From Camillea tinctor (taxonomy: Eukaryota > Ascomycota > Sordariomycetes > Xylariales > Xylariaceae): a stretch of 64,000 bases of DNA. Position numbers and translations under genes: made by a program. Positions within the stretch are counted from its first letter, which is position 1. Each line of letters begins with the position of its first letter. Below the pieces are notes generated by a model that saw nothing but the letters and a program-made list of their open reading frames with translations, ran no database searches and was not told where the DNA came from. This document shows positions 12,482 through 25,087 of the stretch, in pieces. Location of the stretch: assembly GCA_022578605.1 (NCBI GenBank), contig MU394062.1, positions 558,001 through 622,000 of the forward strand, in the 5' to 3' direction.

Positions 12482-12564
<83 letters not shown>

Positions 12565-14482
12565 ATCTGTAGAGAATATCATGGACCAAGTGTGGAGTAC
12601 TGCTCCGTTGTGGATTATCGGTGTGTGAGGTTATGATGCAATGCAGCAATGCAGGAATGCCTACACTCGGATATTAAGTCGATAGAAATACCACAGAGAA
12701 TACCACAGACATATATCATTGATGTACTAGTAAGTAGGTAATATAACCTACATATAACCTAGGTTAGGTATCTAGTGTCCGGCTCTTGTAGATTATCAAT
12801 GGTGATTGTTGGGATATAGAAAGGTACTCCGCAGATGCATTCCTTTTCCATCTTTGGTTCGGAGAATCAAAGTTTTAACACTAACCTTCTTGGAATCCTT
12901 TAGGTTCCGTGGTGAAGCATAGGATATTACACTATTCCCGGTAAGAAACCAGACCAAATTTCTTTTCGATATTTTCAAAACCGGCAACGCAATTCCATAT
13001 GAATTTTAGATTACGGAATATATATAGTATTTATATATGCCGTATACCTGAGTATGGTGTTATTGCTAGGAGTTGACTGGTTGGCTGGCAATAGAAACAC
13101 CGTCCTCGAATTGGTGTTTTCATCTCATTTCTTTTTTTGCCTTTAGTTCTTTCTCAAACTGAAAAAGAAAAAAAACAAAAGATGGTATGATGGGTCGGGG
13201 ATGAAATGCATGGTCTAAAAGACGTTTGACTGAACTCTCGCTCGGGCTTTTACGTACCTGATCTTCGATGAACTTTGCTGTGTGGGGCCCAAAAAAACGC
13301 TGAACCACGTGATCAGCACCTAATCTAATCTTTCCAAGTCCTCTCTGGCGGGTACGGTTATATGTACATAGGTACCTAACCTAGCCATCCATTTCACAAC
13401 GATTTATTGGGATTAGAAAATGGCGGGGTGCACGTGTCATATTGGACCATCGGACATTCAAGTGGCCGGGGGGGCAAGGAGGGGAGGGGGCTGCTTAACC
13501 TAAGTTGGGGCTGAGATATGGGAATGAGTGAGGCTTGAAATATTGCCTTCCATGTTACCTTGTATTACCTAACCTAACCTAACCTGACCTAAGCTACATA
13601 AGATAGGTACCCATTGTACATACCTAAAAAGCAGGGCCCGGTTATACTAAGGCTCACAGGCGGATTGCGGGTAGGTAATACCGGTTCTACTGTATGTATG
13701 TACTTAAAGTTAGGTAGTTGAGTTAGGCATGTACAGGTGGAGGCAGGGTAAACCGCCCTGGCAGCGGCCGTGCAAGTACATTTCAACCTCTTTTCTGCGA
13801 AAGCGAGACACCAACAGCAAAGCGAACCGAACCTAAGCAAAAGCAAAAGCAAACTAAATCCTTGACAATCCACAATAACCACCACCACCACCACCACAAC
13901 CTCCGACCTCCAAACATACTGCTACTATCACCACCACCACCAAATACCACTAGCAAATACCAACCAACCACACAACAACAATAACTCGAGTTGCCAATCC
14001 TTACGTACGCACACACATACACAGGCAACTCACAAATCTTGGTCCACCACCATATCATTCCATATTATAACCAAAACCAAGTAACAGCAGAGCTTGATGT
14101 TCCCATCCACGAATCGCATCTAGGTTAAACCAAGCCATTTGGCCTCCTGCCAATTTCCCACCTTTTGAGAGAGGGGCAAATCCATATTCCTGGCTTTCTT
14201 CCACCAAACAAAGCATCGCCATCCATTCACGAGGTTTTCTTTTTTTTCTTCTTCTTCTTTTTCCCCTTCGGAGAGATAGAAAGGAGAACCTTGTCGGCTT
14301 TATTGCTGCTCGACTCATCAGTGGGAAATACGGTCCGGATATTCATATTCGTCCGTGTCGGTTGCGCTACTACCAATTACTAGCAAGTAGGACCTTGTTC
14401 GCCTTAGCCCGCCCATCGCATTTGGCTGTAGTCTTCTTCTTGATGCCTTCGACCGACTGTGCGTCATAAGCTCCCTTTCGGT
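9846..14482. other. Gene-poor region with assembly gap, upstream of rho2 and nst1
   Basis: No supported gene in 4.6 kb. Overlapping open frames around 11308-11798 show no recognisable domain and no splice-consistent extension. The region includes the rho2 promoter side, long homopolymer tracts, a sequence gap at 12462-12471, dense CCTAA/TAGGT motifs at 13360-13620 and a CCA repeat at about 13879-13898 in the likely nst1 leader. Confidence 0.55.
12350..12563. other. Assembly gap (10 N) flanked by a G27 run and a C82 run
   Basis: A run of 27 G at 12350-12376 is followed by about 85 bases of A/T-rich low complexity, ten N at 12462-12471, and about 82 C at 12482-12563. Apparent poly-Gly and poly-Pro frames here are artefacts of these runs. 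Confidence 0.95.
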
Positions 14483-17400
14483 ATGCCCGCCAACAACCGT
14501 CATTCGGCCCAGCTGCCCGCTGCGTCGCTTGCCCTCAAGTCCACCTCCAAATACACGAACAAGGACGGAACTAAGTACATTTCCGTGCCCAAATCCTCTG
14601 CGTCCACCCCGCCCGCCCAGCCTTCTCCGACCACCACATCTTCCTCCAAGGGTGGTGCCCCCACGAACGCCCCCAATGCCTCCGAAGACACTCCTGTACC
14701 CCCCGTAAATCGGAAGAAGCAGAGACGTAGGGCGAAGGCTGCTGCGAAAGCGGCCGAGAGGGCCGCCGCGGAGAAGGCCGAGAGTGCTACGAATGGACTC
14801 CCTAGTCCCGTATCTACAAGCAGCGCGCCTCCACCACCTCTGCCCGACACGGACCGGAAAAACGCGCACGTCACCCGGATTGCTGTACCAACCGATCCCT
14901 ATTCACCCCACCATCTGGACCATGTCCAGGATTGGGGCGACGAGACCGAGAGCGACGATGGCCATGTTGATTCCTTCAGCCAAGATGCCGAGTACCTGAC
15001 CACGAACGGATCCATGTCCAAGTCGAAGAAGTCCAAGAAGAAGAAGAAGAGCAAGGGTCCGGTCACTGACCAAGCCCAGATCCAACCCTCGGGTATATCT
15101 AAAGAAAAGATATGGAACACCTCCGGTCCTGAGGAGCGAGAGCGAATTAAGCAGTTCTGGCTTGGCCTGGGCGAAGACGAGCGAAAGTCGCTCGTCAAAG
15201 TTGAGAAGGATGCCGTGCTGAAGAAAATGAAGGAACAGCAGAAGCACACGTGCAGCTGTACTGTCTGTGGGCGCAAGCGAACCGCCATCGAAGAAGAACT
15301 GGAGGGGTTGTATGACGCCTACTACCAGGAGCTCGAGTCGTTCGCGAACCAACCACATAACCATCCCAATGGCCCACCCATGTTTGGCCCGAAACGATTC
15401 GGACCTATGAGTGGACTGCATCCTCCGAGCCACCCCCCGGGAGCGCTACCCTCACGCTACTCAAACCATCATCCATCTCATGGTCGCATAGTAGAGCACG
15501 TAGACAACGACGATGAGGAAGAGGCTGAAGAGTATAGTGACGAGGATGACCTAGATGACGAGGACGAGGACGAACCCGAGGAGATTCCTCGAGACTCCTA
15601 TACCAACGACTTTTTCAATTTCGGTCAAAGCTTGACGGTCAAAGGTACGCAAAGCGCCATATTCGCTGCAAATACATCTAATGCATTTAAATAACATAAC
15701 CAGGTGGCATTCTTACCGTAGCAGACGACCTCCTGAAAAACGACGGCAAGAAATTCATCGAGATGATGGAGCAGTTGGCCGAGCGTAGAATGGCCCGTGA
15801 GGAAGATACGCGAGATCATTACTCGGCGGGTTACGGTCATACTGTCAATGGTGGCTCGCTATCGAATCCTCATAATCATCCGCCGCCCGAGGACGACGAC
15901 TACGATGACGAGGATGACGAAGAGGAGGACTACGATAGTCAGGATGAAGACTATGAAGAGGAAGATGTATTTAACAGACACCCAAACCCTTCTAGTCGCC
16001 ACTAATCCATCGTTAGGATACCATGACCGAGGAGCAACGGATGGAGGAAGGTCGCCGAATGTTTCAGATTTTTGCCGCACGAATGTTCGAACAGAGAGTT
16101 CTTACTGCATATCGAGAAAAAGTCGCCAAAGAAAGACAAGAGAAACTCCTTGAAGAACTGGCGCAGGAAGAGTCTCAGGAAAGTCAGCGAAAAGCCAAGA
16201 AAGCGAAAGATGCACAGAAGCGGAAGGACAAGGCAGCGCAGAAAAAGCAGGCTCTCCTAGAGGAAAAGGCAAAACGCGAAGCTGCCAAAGCTGCCGAGGA
16301 GGAAGCACGCTTAGCCGAAGAAGCCAGGCGCCAGGAGGAAGCCAGACAGAAGGCCGAAGAAAAGCGCAAGAAGAGAGAGGCGCAGAAAAAAGCCGAGGAA
16401 GAGGAGCGCCAACGAAGAGAAATCGACAAGCAGCGGCGGGCCCAAGAACAAAAGGAAAGACAGGCAGAGCAAGAGCGAAAAGCTAAGGAAGCGAAAGAGC
16501 GTGAGAGAAAGCTAAAGGAGGAACAGCGGCGCAAGGAACAAGAGGCGCGCGAGCTCAAGGAACGAGAGACGCGGGAGAGGCGAGAGAAACACGAGAGGGA
16601 CAGGAGAGAGAAGGAGCAGCGAGCAGCCCAGGCCAAGGCTGAACGTGATGCGAAAGAGAAGCAGAAACAAGAGGAAAAGGCGTCACAGAAAGCTGCAGTC
16701 TTGGCAGCCCCTATTCCGACGCAGCCAGCCAAGAAACAACACCCAGTGTCTGTTCCCGCAATACCTCATCACCCAGTAAATCATGCTTCGCCGCAAATCG
16801 CAGTTGCTACTCCTGTTTTACCCAAAGCTCCCACGCCGATGAAACATCGGTCAGTCTCTCAGGAGATAACGAGATCCGTTTCCCAGGCTTCGCATTCGGC
16901 CTCCGGCCCTAGTCAGACGACTTCGCCCCATGCTTTGACTCCTCTACACTCTAGCCCAGGTCCTGTTGGCCCACCAAGCAAGACATCATCGGCTGGACCG
17001 CCGTTGCAGCCTATGTCTCCACTCCACGCAGGAACCAAGAGCCCTCCCAACTTGCCCCATGGTCCTTCATTCGAGATGGGTATGCCCCCGCTGGGCATGC
17101 AATTCCCTCCGGGAATACCGCCCATGGCTCCTGGATTTGGCCGGATGCATGACCCGATGTTCCCACCCGCTATGGGCGGAAACTTTCGTCACGGTGGTAT
17201 GCCGGTGCCGCCTCCGGGACTAGGTGGTCATATGGGAGGGGCTCGGCCATTCCCCGTGCCGCACGCCCCACCCGGCTTCTCGCACCCAGCACAGGTGGAA
17301 CAACCTATGCCGAATATGCACCATCAGGCCTTTTCACCGGAGAGCGTCCATATACAGCCTGCGTCGCATTCGCGTCAGGGATCTGCGTCTCTCGACCCTA

Positions 17401-18164
17401 TCTTGATAGATTCCAAAGGTCCCGGCATCTCATCGCAGCCCATCAGCCGACCCACTCCTATTGGCAGACCTGCCAGCATTGTACATGGACAACGTAGCCA
17501 CGACTTTTCAGCAGATATCGACGATGTCAGCAACCACTTGGGTAGCAGCGCTCTTCTCGATGACTCTGATGAACCTTTCCTGGGAAGTTCTGTGTCATCC
17601 CGTGGAGCCACCGTCCCCCCCGGAGCTCGGCCAGTATTTCCAGGAGCCCCGTTCATGAATCCGGTTTTTGGGTCCCCTCTTGGTTCAAGCTGGGGCGCCC
17701 CAAGCGTCTTCTCCGCGCCGCCGCCGCCTGGATTCCCCAGCCCAGCATGGCCATCGAATCCAGCATTTGGTGCGCCTCCTCCCATAATCAGAACAGCACA
17801 ACCTCGCGCCATCGCCGTTCGCCAAATGCTTGTTCGTTCCTGTAAAGACTTGGAGAACCATGCGTCGGATGCGGACGGATACATTGATCTATCTGCTATT
17901 ATGGCTCATGTCGACTCGATCAATCTTCCACCTTCGGAACCTGTATCGGAAAAGGAGCTGCTGGAAATGTGTGAGACTGAGGGTAATCCGCAGAATGGCG
18001 GTGGTAGCTTTGATATCCGGCCTGACGATAATGGGAAAATTGCTATTCGATTCGATGTAGACGGTGGTGTAGGTCCGCTTCAGTTCTCACGGAATGTTGG
18101 GGCCCCTGGTGAGATTGGCAGCCCCCCGACCAATCACAGTTCGTTGTTCAGTTCGCGTGGTTAG
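14483..18164 (+). CDS. nst1: Stress response protein Nst1
   Basis: Exons 14483-15644, 15704-15966 and 16017-18164 encode 1190 residues. The order of regions is that of fungal Nst1. A conserved start [10 protein letters not shown] is followed by [17 protein letters not shown] basic coiled stretch and the conserved block [20 protein letters not shown] come next, then a Cys-containing patch [20 protein letters not shown]. Very acidic Asp/Glu tracts follow, then [20 protein letters not shown], about 200 residues of charged Ala/Glu/Lys/Arg coiled coil, and a Pro/Gly/Met-rich tail. Nst1 is a cytoplasmic negative regulator of salt tolerance in yeast; its mechanism is poorly defined. Introns are 59 and 50 bp, the second with branch site ACTAATCC. 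The ATG at 14483 was chosen; the in-frame extension upstream starts only with GTG. Confidence 0.94.
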
Positions 18165-19884
18165 TTTGAGCCACCAAAGGTCTAGCTTTATTCTGTTGGG
18201 TTGGTTGGAAGTTATTCTGTCGCGCTGTCTTAGAAATCGCTTTCTATCACAAAGCTTCCTGCGCTTTTATTCTTATTAAGGTTGCGCCGTACTGTGCTGT
18301 CAAGTGGTGAGACTCGACAGTACCTTGGAGCAACCGGGATAGGCTCATCCAGCCTATGCCGAAGTAAATGAATTAGACGAAACATAGGCGTCCTAACAAA
18401 AGAAAAAGGTAAAAAAAAAACACCTGCATCATGTTTTTGTGGCAATGCCTTGTCTTCGGGAGTGGTGGTGGAAAAACTTAGGGGGCCACGCTGGGTGAGC
18501 ACGCGATGGTCCCCGTTTGTAACAAATGAATGAGCGTATTCCTTCCTGTAGGCATTTACATTTGATGGAAGCATTTTCCCTCTGCATTATTCATGATGAA
18601 AGGGGAGAGGGTGGGTTAGAAGCTGTCTGTCCTGTCTTCATAACCGTGTTCATGGAGGAGGAACAGAATACGTGGTATTCCTCTCTCCTTTTCGGCATCG
18701 ATTTTTTTCTTAGTCGGGCTGCAGTTGGTAGAAGTAATCAAATACGACGAACACCCCATTTATGTTTTCTGCCACCACTGCTTGTGTGCCCTTTTGTAGG
18801 TTTTACTATATGGCGGGGGAGGCGAAATGCTAATCGTAGTGTTTTTATTAATGAAAGCTAGAGGCACACTAGAATCTGGTCATGGGATGACTTTGATGCT
18901 GAGTTAACCTAGTATGGGACGATTTCTGCGTTTGCGTTGTGATGTGACTAGACCCATTGAATAACATTACATTGCGGCGTGTACGTCGATTAGATTCAAA
19001 GTCGTGCCGAATGGGCTGGTTCAAGGTTCAGGTAAACTATAGAATGGATCCATTTTTCTACACAGTAGATTTACACCTCGGTTATTGGGAATTCATAGTA
19101 AATGTAGAGAAAGAGATATGACTTTTGTGACTATAATGCTTGAATGTGTTGAAAACACTTCTAGCAACCAATTAAATACATATAAGAATATATTCATTCA
19201 CTGAAGCTATCTACACTGACATGTCTCATCTGAGTGACGCAGCCATTTCTATCCAATGAGAACCTCCTGTCCTGTCAAGAGCAGTGTGTAATATCATGGA
19301 GTGCAAGGAATTTTGTGAATAGTGAGGCAAAAAGAGAATACTTAGTGTATCAGAGATAGGTAGTTGTAATTCTAGTCTCCCGCACAACAACATCGTGATT
19401 ACCTAAGCCCTTGATAGTACCCCGTGCTGCCGCCGTATGGTGAATCACATAAAGCTATTTGGTTCACATAATGAGCACCTATAGAGGAAACCTCAACAAA
19501 CGGACTCGACTCGGTTCGCGTCTATAGAATTTAATATGTAATCCTCCCAGTGACAATGGCCATTGATACAGGGAATAGGGGGAGGACTCAGTGAAGGATT
19601 AATATTAACCATAATGCTGTCTAGATATACGTGAATTTTACACAAAGTCATCAATATGAATGTGTTATCCTTGTAGTAACTGAATTATATGGTTAAATGC
19701 TTCATTTCAAATAGATATAAGTACTCCCTGGTATGCCACTCTAGATGCCTATCCTGAATATCTGGAACCTCAACCTCAGCTACCAAAGCGAAACTACTAC
19801 AAATCCAACCGGGAACATCTCGATCCAGCTTGACCTCTACCACTGCTAGAGCGATATTAATATCACTGTCTACATCCATCAACC
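18165..19884. other. Intergenic, nst1 3' side and AT-rich spacer
   Basis: No gene found. The first few hundred bases probably hold the nst1 3' UTR. From about 18860 to 19800 the sequence is AT-rich with no codon structure. Confidence 0.6.
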
Positions 19885-20463
19885 ATGGCAACCTCTCCAG
19901 CCACCCCCACAACTCCTGCCTCCCGGCGCAGAATCAACAACAACGCTCCCACCACCCCCTTTGCTTCCTCCTCCTCACCCCCTTCTGGTCCCTCCTCATC
20001 TTCTCCCCCCTCCGCTCCCTACTCCACCCCCACGGGCCGCATCCTAGCCCCCAACCCATGCAGCACCAGCGTCCGCAAGAAGCGCAAGACCCCCAGCAGC
20101 GCTAGCCCCAACAGCAGCAGCAGCAGCCCCAACCCCAACAACAACAACGAAAGCAGTAGTCCTCCCAGCAACGACAGCGACTGGGCGCCACCCCCCTCCG
20201 GCGGCGGCGGCCACGACCTGCCGCCGTTCGACTACGGCGTGCGCGCGGGGCGCTCGCGGATCAGCGCGAACGGGCTGGCGCTGCCGCGGCCGAACGCGGG
20301 ACGCATGAGGCCGGGCCCGGGGCCGAAGCCGCGGCCGATGGAGCCGTGGGCGGGGCTGCACATGGAGCGCGCGATCGAGGGGCCGGGGCTGACGGAGCCG
20401 GCGGGCGTGAAGGAGGGGTTGTGTGGGGATAAGAGGGGGAGGAAGACGGCTTGGGCTGATTAG
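19885..20463 (+). CDS. Small Pro/Ser-rich disordered protein, unknown
   Basis: Single exon of 192 residues with an ideal start context, ACCATGG. The N-terminal half is Ser, Thr, Pro and Asn rich, with a basic patch VRKKRKTPSSAS at about residue 63. The C-terminal half is less repetitive (DLPPFDYGVRAGRSRISANG, then Gly/Pro/Arg-rich, then KRGRKTAWAD). The second half has strong G/C third positions, as in other genes here, which supports coding. No membrane segment, signal peptide or domain is visible, so most of it is likely disordered. A nuclear role could be guessed from the basic patches but is not supported further. The minus-strand frame across it is a by-product of its GC bias. Confidence 0.6.
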   Translation: MATSPATPTTPASRRRINNNAPTTPFASSSSPPSGPSSSSPPSAPYSTPTGRILAPNPCSTSVRKKRKTPSSASPNSSSSSPNPNNNNESSSPPSNDSDWAPPPSGGGGHDLPPFDYGVRAGRSRISANGLALPRPNAGRMRPGPGPKPRPMEPWAGLHMERAIEGPGLTEPAGVKEGLCGDKRGRKTAWAD

Positions 20464-22564
20464 GTAGAGGAGAATAGGGGGGGGGAAAGAAGGGGTTTTT
20501 TTTTTGGTGGGGATTGTTGCGGTTGAGGTGCGTGGCGAGGGAGGGTATGGGATTTGGATGGGGCTAGGGCTGGGACAAGCGTTGAGGATGGCATAGCGTT
20601 TTAAATTTTTATGTCGATTTTCTTTCTTGTATGAAAAAAAAGGGGAAAGGAAATACATACATACACGCATATTTACTTACTTACCTAGGTGCTTACCTAC
20701 TTAAGCATTGATGTATGATCAAGCAAAAGCGAACGCTAATAGCGTGTTGACTATTATTTCATATATAGTCCGTGACATGTATTAAAAAAAAAGCATAAAC
20801 TTGCTTCCCACGTAACCTTTCTTTTCTGTTATAGCCCCCCCTTCCCCCCCCCCCCCCCCCCTCCTTCTCCATATGAATATTGATAGCATAGTGGAGAGTA
20901 TAGATCCCCATCCTATGCTAGACATATACCATAGCCAAGGTACATTTGTTGAGAGCTAGAATCTAACCTATATTATATTTCAGTAGGGGTTTTACAGTAT
21001 TTTAGTCTGGTGATTCTCTAACCTAGATTATAAGCTCGAGTATTGATGTTTTTGAGAATAGAACGCTCAGCTAGGTTTACCCCTATTAATAATGCCAGCT
21101 TGGTTTCTAGTGTCTATTCCGAACTAGAACTGTATAATTATTTAACGCTCCATATCTGTACTTACGGATATTTTATCAACAGGCTAAGGCTCTATATAGG
21201 CTTTCGTTATTATTTATCCATCTTTTAAAGTGATAAGCAAAATCACCTTCCACTGTTGACGAGGTTTAATTTATAGTAACAGACCTACCTAGTAGGTATT
21301 GTCGAGTCAGTAGGGTAAGGGTAGTCTAGGTTGGCCCCTTTTTAATGCTCTAATGTGTACCTAATCAGTCCAGACTCCAGACTTTGTCTTTGTAATCGCG
21401 AATTGGTAAGTTGTGGCTTTGCATCGTAAAAACCTCCTACCTATGATAGGTATGTAGTTCTATATAGTACATGTGAGTAGTTCACAATGTAGGAATACTA
21501 ACGAAATACTACATTCCAATTTCTGAATTGACGTCGCGTTGGCGCGTTGCTGTCAATGTTTCATATATAAAGGTGACGAAGACGTTTTTCCGTCGTCCGC
21601 ACTCCCTGGCGAGATAATAGTTCGGTGCTTGTTTTAAATATAGATACCTTTATATCGTAACTAACCTAGCTTGAGGTAAACTACGCGGTTAGTTGCACCA
21701 CCGTGAGGTACGTATTGTAGCTGTCGTGACCAAGGTATTATATATACATAGTGCGGCAAGTTACGTGATTGATTGCTAATTAACGCGCGGCATCGACCAA
21801 GTTTGCCAGTGTGTTGCCGCAATGGATATTAAAAAACTATACGGTACCAGGGGAGAGGGGGGATTTGCGTGTACCCTTTAATCTACCAAGTTAGGTAAGC
21901 AGGTACCTTTCCATATTTTTCGAATGTGTCAGGTTTGAGAATGTTACGATTATGGAGAAGATCAAAAAAGTAAAAAAAAAGAAAGAAAAAAAAATTTAAG
22001 AAGAAAGGAAAGAGGAAAGTATTAGTGACTATCAATGGTCAAACATGTATTGCGCGATCTCAAGTTGATGATACGTGGGGTAAAAAGGGGGCGGCTTTAT
22101 CGGCTGGTACCCGCCACAGACGAGGGATGCGATAAACCTGGGCCAATAAAAACAACATGTGAGGAGGTCCAATCTCGGCCAAAACCTGGTGATCGCTGCC
22201 CTGCATTGCAGAGCTGTGGCGGTGCCTTTTGGTTGTGTCTTTTTTATCCCCCTTCGATTTTCCGGAGAATTGGATAAAGTTGTCCATTTTCAATTTCAAT
22301 CTTGTTCCATTCATTAACTTTGTTTTTTTTTATTACACATTCTACTTTCTCTCTCTCTCTCTCTCTCTCTTACTCCTCCTCTCTCTTCACTCACTTTTTT
22401 ATTATTATCTATTTTACTCATTCATTTCGTGCCTTATCATATAACCCTTACACACTTATAACTTGAGCTCTCTAGGAATCCAATTATTCTTTTTTTAGGA
22501 TCTCCTAGGTTAAAGCCAAGACTAAAACCACACACCAGACCAGACTTACAACTAGACCATCACC
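20464..22564. other. AT-rich intergenic region
   Basis: No gene. There are C runs at about 20835-20860 and an AT-rich, TpA-rich stretch at about 20870-21800 with scattered TAGGTA motifs. A pyrimidine-rich leader with a TC repeat at about 22348-22370 lies before the transporter start. The AT-rich part may be an old mutated repeat, which I cannot prove. Confidence 0.5.
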
Positions 22565-24229
22565 ATGGGTTCATCCTCTCAGGACGATCGCAAATTGGAG
22601 AGCGGAGGTGTTACGCCTTCACCTCCCGCTGGCAATGGCATACATCCTGCCCTCTATATCGCGTATGCATAAACTAAAAGACATTCTCTCATAGATGCTG
22701 GAGTTCAGAAAGAAAAGCTGACAGCCTTGCCAGCCTATGGATTGCCATGAGCTCCAGCGTTATTCTCTTTAATAAATGGGTTCTAGCGAGTGCCAAATTC
22801 GGTATGTTTCCTAACCCCCCCTCACCCCCTCTACTCCCCCCTCTTAGACTTGATCCTATTCACAAAGCTGCCATTTACTAATAAATCAATTGACTAGATT
22901 TCCGTAAGTTAGCTTGAATTGCCTCTATTAGCATCAATGCATAGTATATGTGTAGGTATAGCGTTAACTCACACACCATGCTAGCACTCTTCCTCACTAC
23001 CTGGCACATGGCTTTTGCGACCGGCATGACCCAGGTCATGGCCCGCACTACCTCGACGCTGGATTCGCGCCTCAAGGTGCCAATGGACACGCCTACCTAC
23101 ATGTAAGCTGACTAGCTCTACCTATGATAGAGCATAGAGTGTAAGGTGATCGTCATGCTAACTAACCAAACCATAGGCGTGCTATTGTGCCAATTGGCAT
23201 TATGTTCAGTTTGAGCTTGATCTGCGGTAATCTTGCTTACCTGTACCTAAGCGTTTCGTTCATCCAGATGCTGAAGGTTAGTTGTCTTAATTCAGACACC
23301 ATAAGAAAGGTCGCGAGAATGAATAAAACCAATTCTGACCAACCACTCAGGCCACAAATGCTGTTGCAACCCTGGTTGCTACCTGGGCCTTCGGTATGGC
23401 TGCGCCAAGCCTCAAGACCCTACTGAACGTGTCGGCGATCGTGATCGGTGTTGCCATTGCCTCTTTCGGAGAGCTTAAGTTTGACCTCTTCGGTTTCATC
23501 GGTAAGCACCTACCAAAATTAGCAGGTCAATCTGCGGATTAGCATCTGATCTTCTATTGTAGTCCAAATCGCTGGTATCGTTGCCGAAGCACTGAGACTC
23601 GTCATGGTCCAGCGTTTACTGAGCTCGGACGACTTCAAGATGGACCCTCTTGTGTCTGTCTATTACTACGCCCCGGCATGTGCTGTCATCAACGGATTCT
23701 TTACCCTTTTCATTGAAATCCCTCGTATGACCATGGGGGACATCTATGCTTTGGGCATCTTCACCCTCATTGCTAACGCATTTGTCGCCTTCCTGCTCAA
23801 CGTTTCCGTTGTCCTCTTGGTAAGCTTGACCTTCCCTGCTTGCCGATCTCTATCATTGGCGGTATGACCCGGTGGCTAACTTGGAGATAGATCGGCAAAA
23901 CCTCTGCAGTTGTCTTGACCATGTCTGGTGTTTTGAAGGACATCCTTCTGGTCATTTCTTCTATGCTGATCTTCGGTGACCCTGTTACCGGTCAGCAGTA
24001 CTTCGGATATTCAATTGCACTTGCTGGGCTTGTCTACTACAAGCTCGGTGCTGATAAGGTGAATGCCATGGCAAACGATGCCAAGCTTGCGCTCGCCGAG
24101 GCCCGCCAAAACCATCCAGCCAGGGTTAAGTTGTTCATGTTCTGCGGTGTCCTGGGTTTTGTCACCCTTGTTCTTCTGGGTTGGTCCCGTGGCTCACCAG
24201 AGACATCGTTGACCACGCCCGCTGTTTGA
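22565..24229 (+). CDS. Drug/metabolite superfamily transporter, TPT (triose-phosphate/nucleotide-sugar) family
   Basis: Eight exons (22565-22662, 22734-22801, 22898-22903, 22985-23102, 23177-23276, 23351-23501, 23563-23819, 23891-24229) sum to 379 codons (378 residues). The protein is a ten-helix membrane transporter of the SLC35-like TPT family, expected in Golgi or ER. Family landmarks are ALYIALWIAMSSSVILFNKW, FPLFLTTWHMAFATGMTQV, MRAIVPIGIMFSLSLICGN, YLYLSVSFIQMLK, LVMVQRLLSS, MDPLVSVYYYAP and GKTSAVVLTMSGVLKDILLV. After IQMLK the usual family residues KATTPV read KATNAV, a change in a substrate-lining motif. The substrate cannot be read from sequence. All introns have consensus ends; branch sites include GCTGAC and CTAAT. 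Exon 3 is only 6 nt. Confidence 0.92.
22898..22903 (+). other. 6-nt microexon of the TPT transporter gene
   Basis: Reads TTGACTAG|ATTTCC|GTAAGT. Exon 2 ends AAATTCG in phase 1 and exon 4 begins CACTCTTCC. Only with the six bases does the protein read KFDFPLFLTTWH, the usual family sequence. Skipping it would stay in frame but replace Asp-Phe-Pro by Ala. Confidence 0.85.
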
Positions 24230-25087
24230 AACATGTTATACACCGTTCTTATCGAGAACAAGTTTCCCAGGTGGCACGACGTATGAGATGGGTTTTATGT
24301 ACGATACGCACGTCACGATGGAGGGGAGGATATATATATTTAGCGGGCCCTTGGATTACTTCATTACGCGGGAAAATGGATGCAGCTGAAGAACTTGCTG
24401 CTTTATGTCTTAAGGAGCATTGCCTGAAGATAGCCGATAGCCTAGAGGGGCGTCCTATGTGGTAGGTAGGCCCTAACGATCTGATAGAACGATTTGCTTT
24501 CCATAGACACGAGGAATCGTGTTAGATATAATCGATATCTATTTTACACTAAGAATAGAAGAGGCCCATCTGTCTGGTTTAGGTGCATTCTGCGGATCGA
24601 AGCACATATTTGAAACGGTACAACTAGAGTCACCTCTCAACATAATCGAAGAGCGCTGTCGTAATTGACAGCCATCGACTAATAATTACGGTGTGCCAAG
24701 AATATCATACGGAGGGCTCCGGCTCCATAACCGCTCCGGATGCTTCGGACTGAAGTGGCTCATGCGGCTGTGTTTTGCGTTTTGACGTCTTTTCGAGCGC
24801 CGATATGAACGGCCGCTAAAATGACCAGGGTCATTGCTGACTGCAGCATATAGGGGGTCATATTTGATAAAGACACTTTTATTTATTTGGTAGATTGGTC
24901 AGAGAGCTCTTCCGCTTTGGGACATGACAGAAGCCACCTAATTGGGATTCATGTTGCGATAGCCTCGCCCGATTCGGTCGATATGTGTCAGGATATAAAT
25001 CCCTGTTCGCGCCCTCGCGCTGTTAGGACCGCCCTATACATCCCCTTTTGTACATGAGTTTCGCATCAATATCGTGCAACCCAAAAG
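24230..25087. other. Intergenic; transporter 3' side and regulator promoter
   Basis: No gene. The first 200 bases are probably the transporter 3' UTR. No clear regulatory motif identified. Confidence 0.55.

Noticed and set aside
12341..12649. Poly-Gly and poly-Pro frames on both strands
   Set aside because: Products of the homopolymer runs around the sequence gap.
16184..16732. 182-codon minus-strand frame rich in Ser and Cys
   Set aside because: Reverse of the Nst1 Lys/Glu/Ala coiled coil.
20044..20670. 208-codon minus-strand frame with Arg/Pro/Ala composition
   Set aside because: Shadow of the GC-rich plus-strand gene at 19885-20463.
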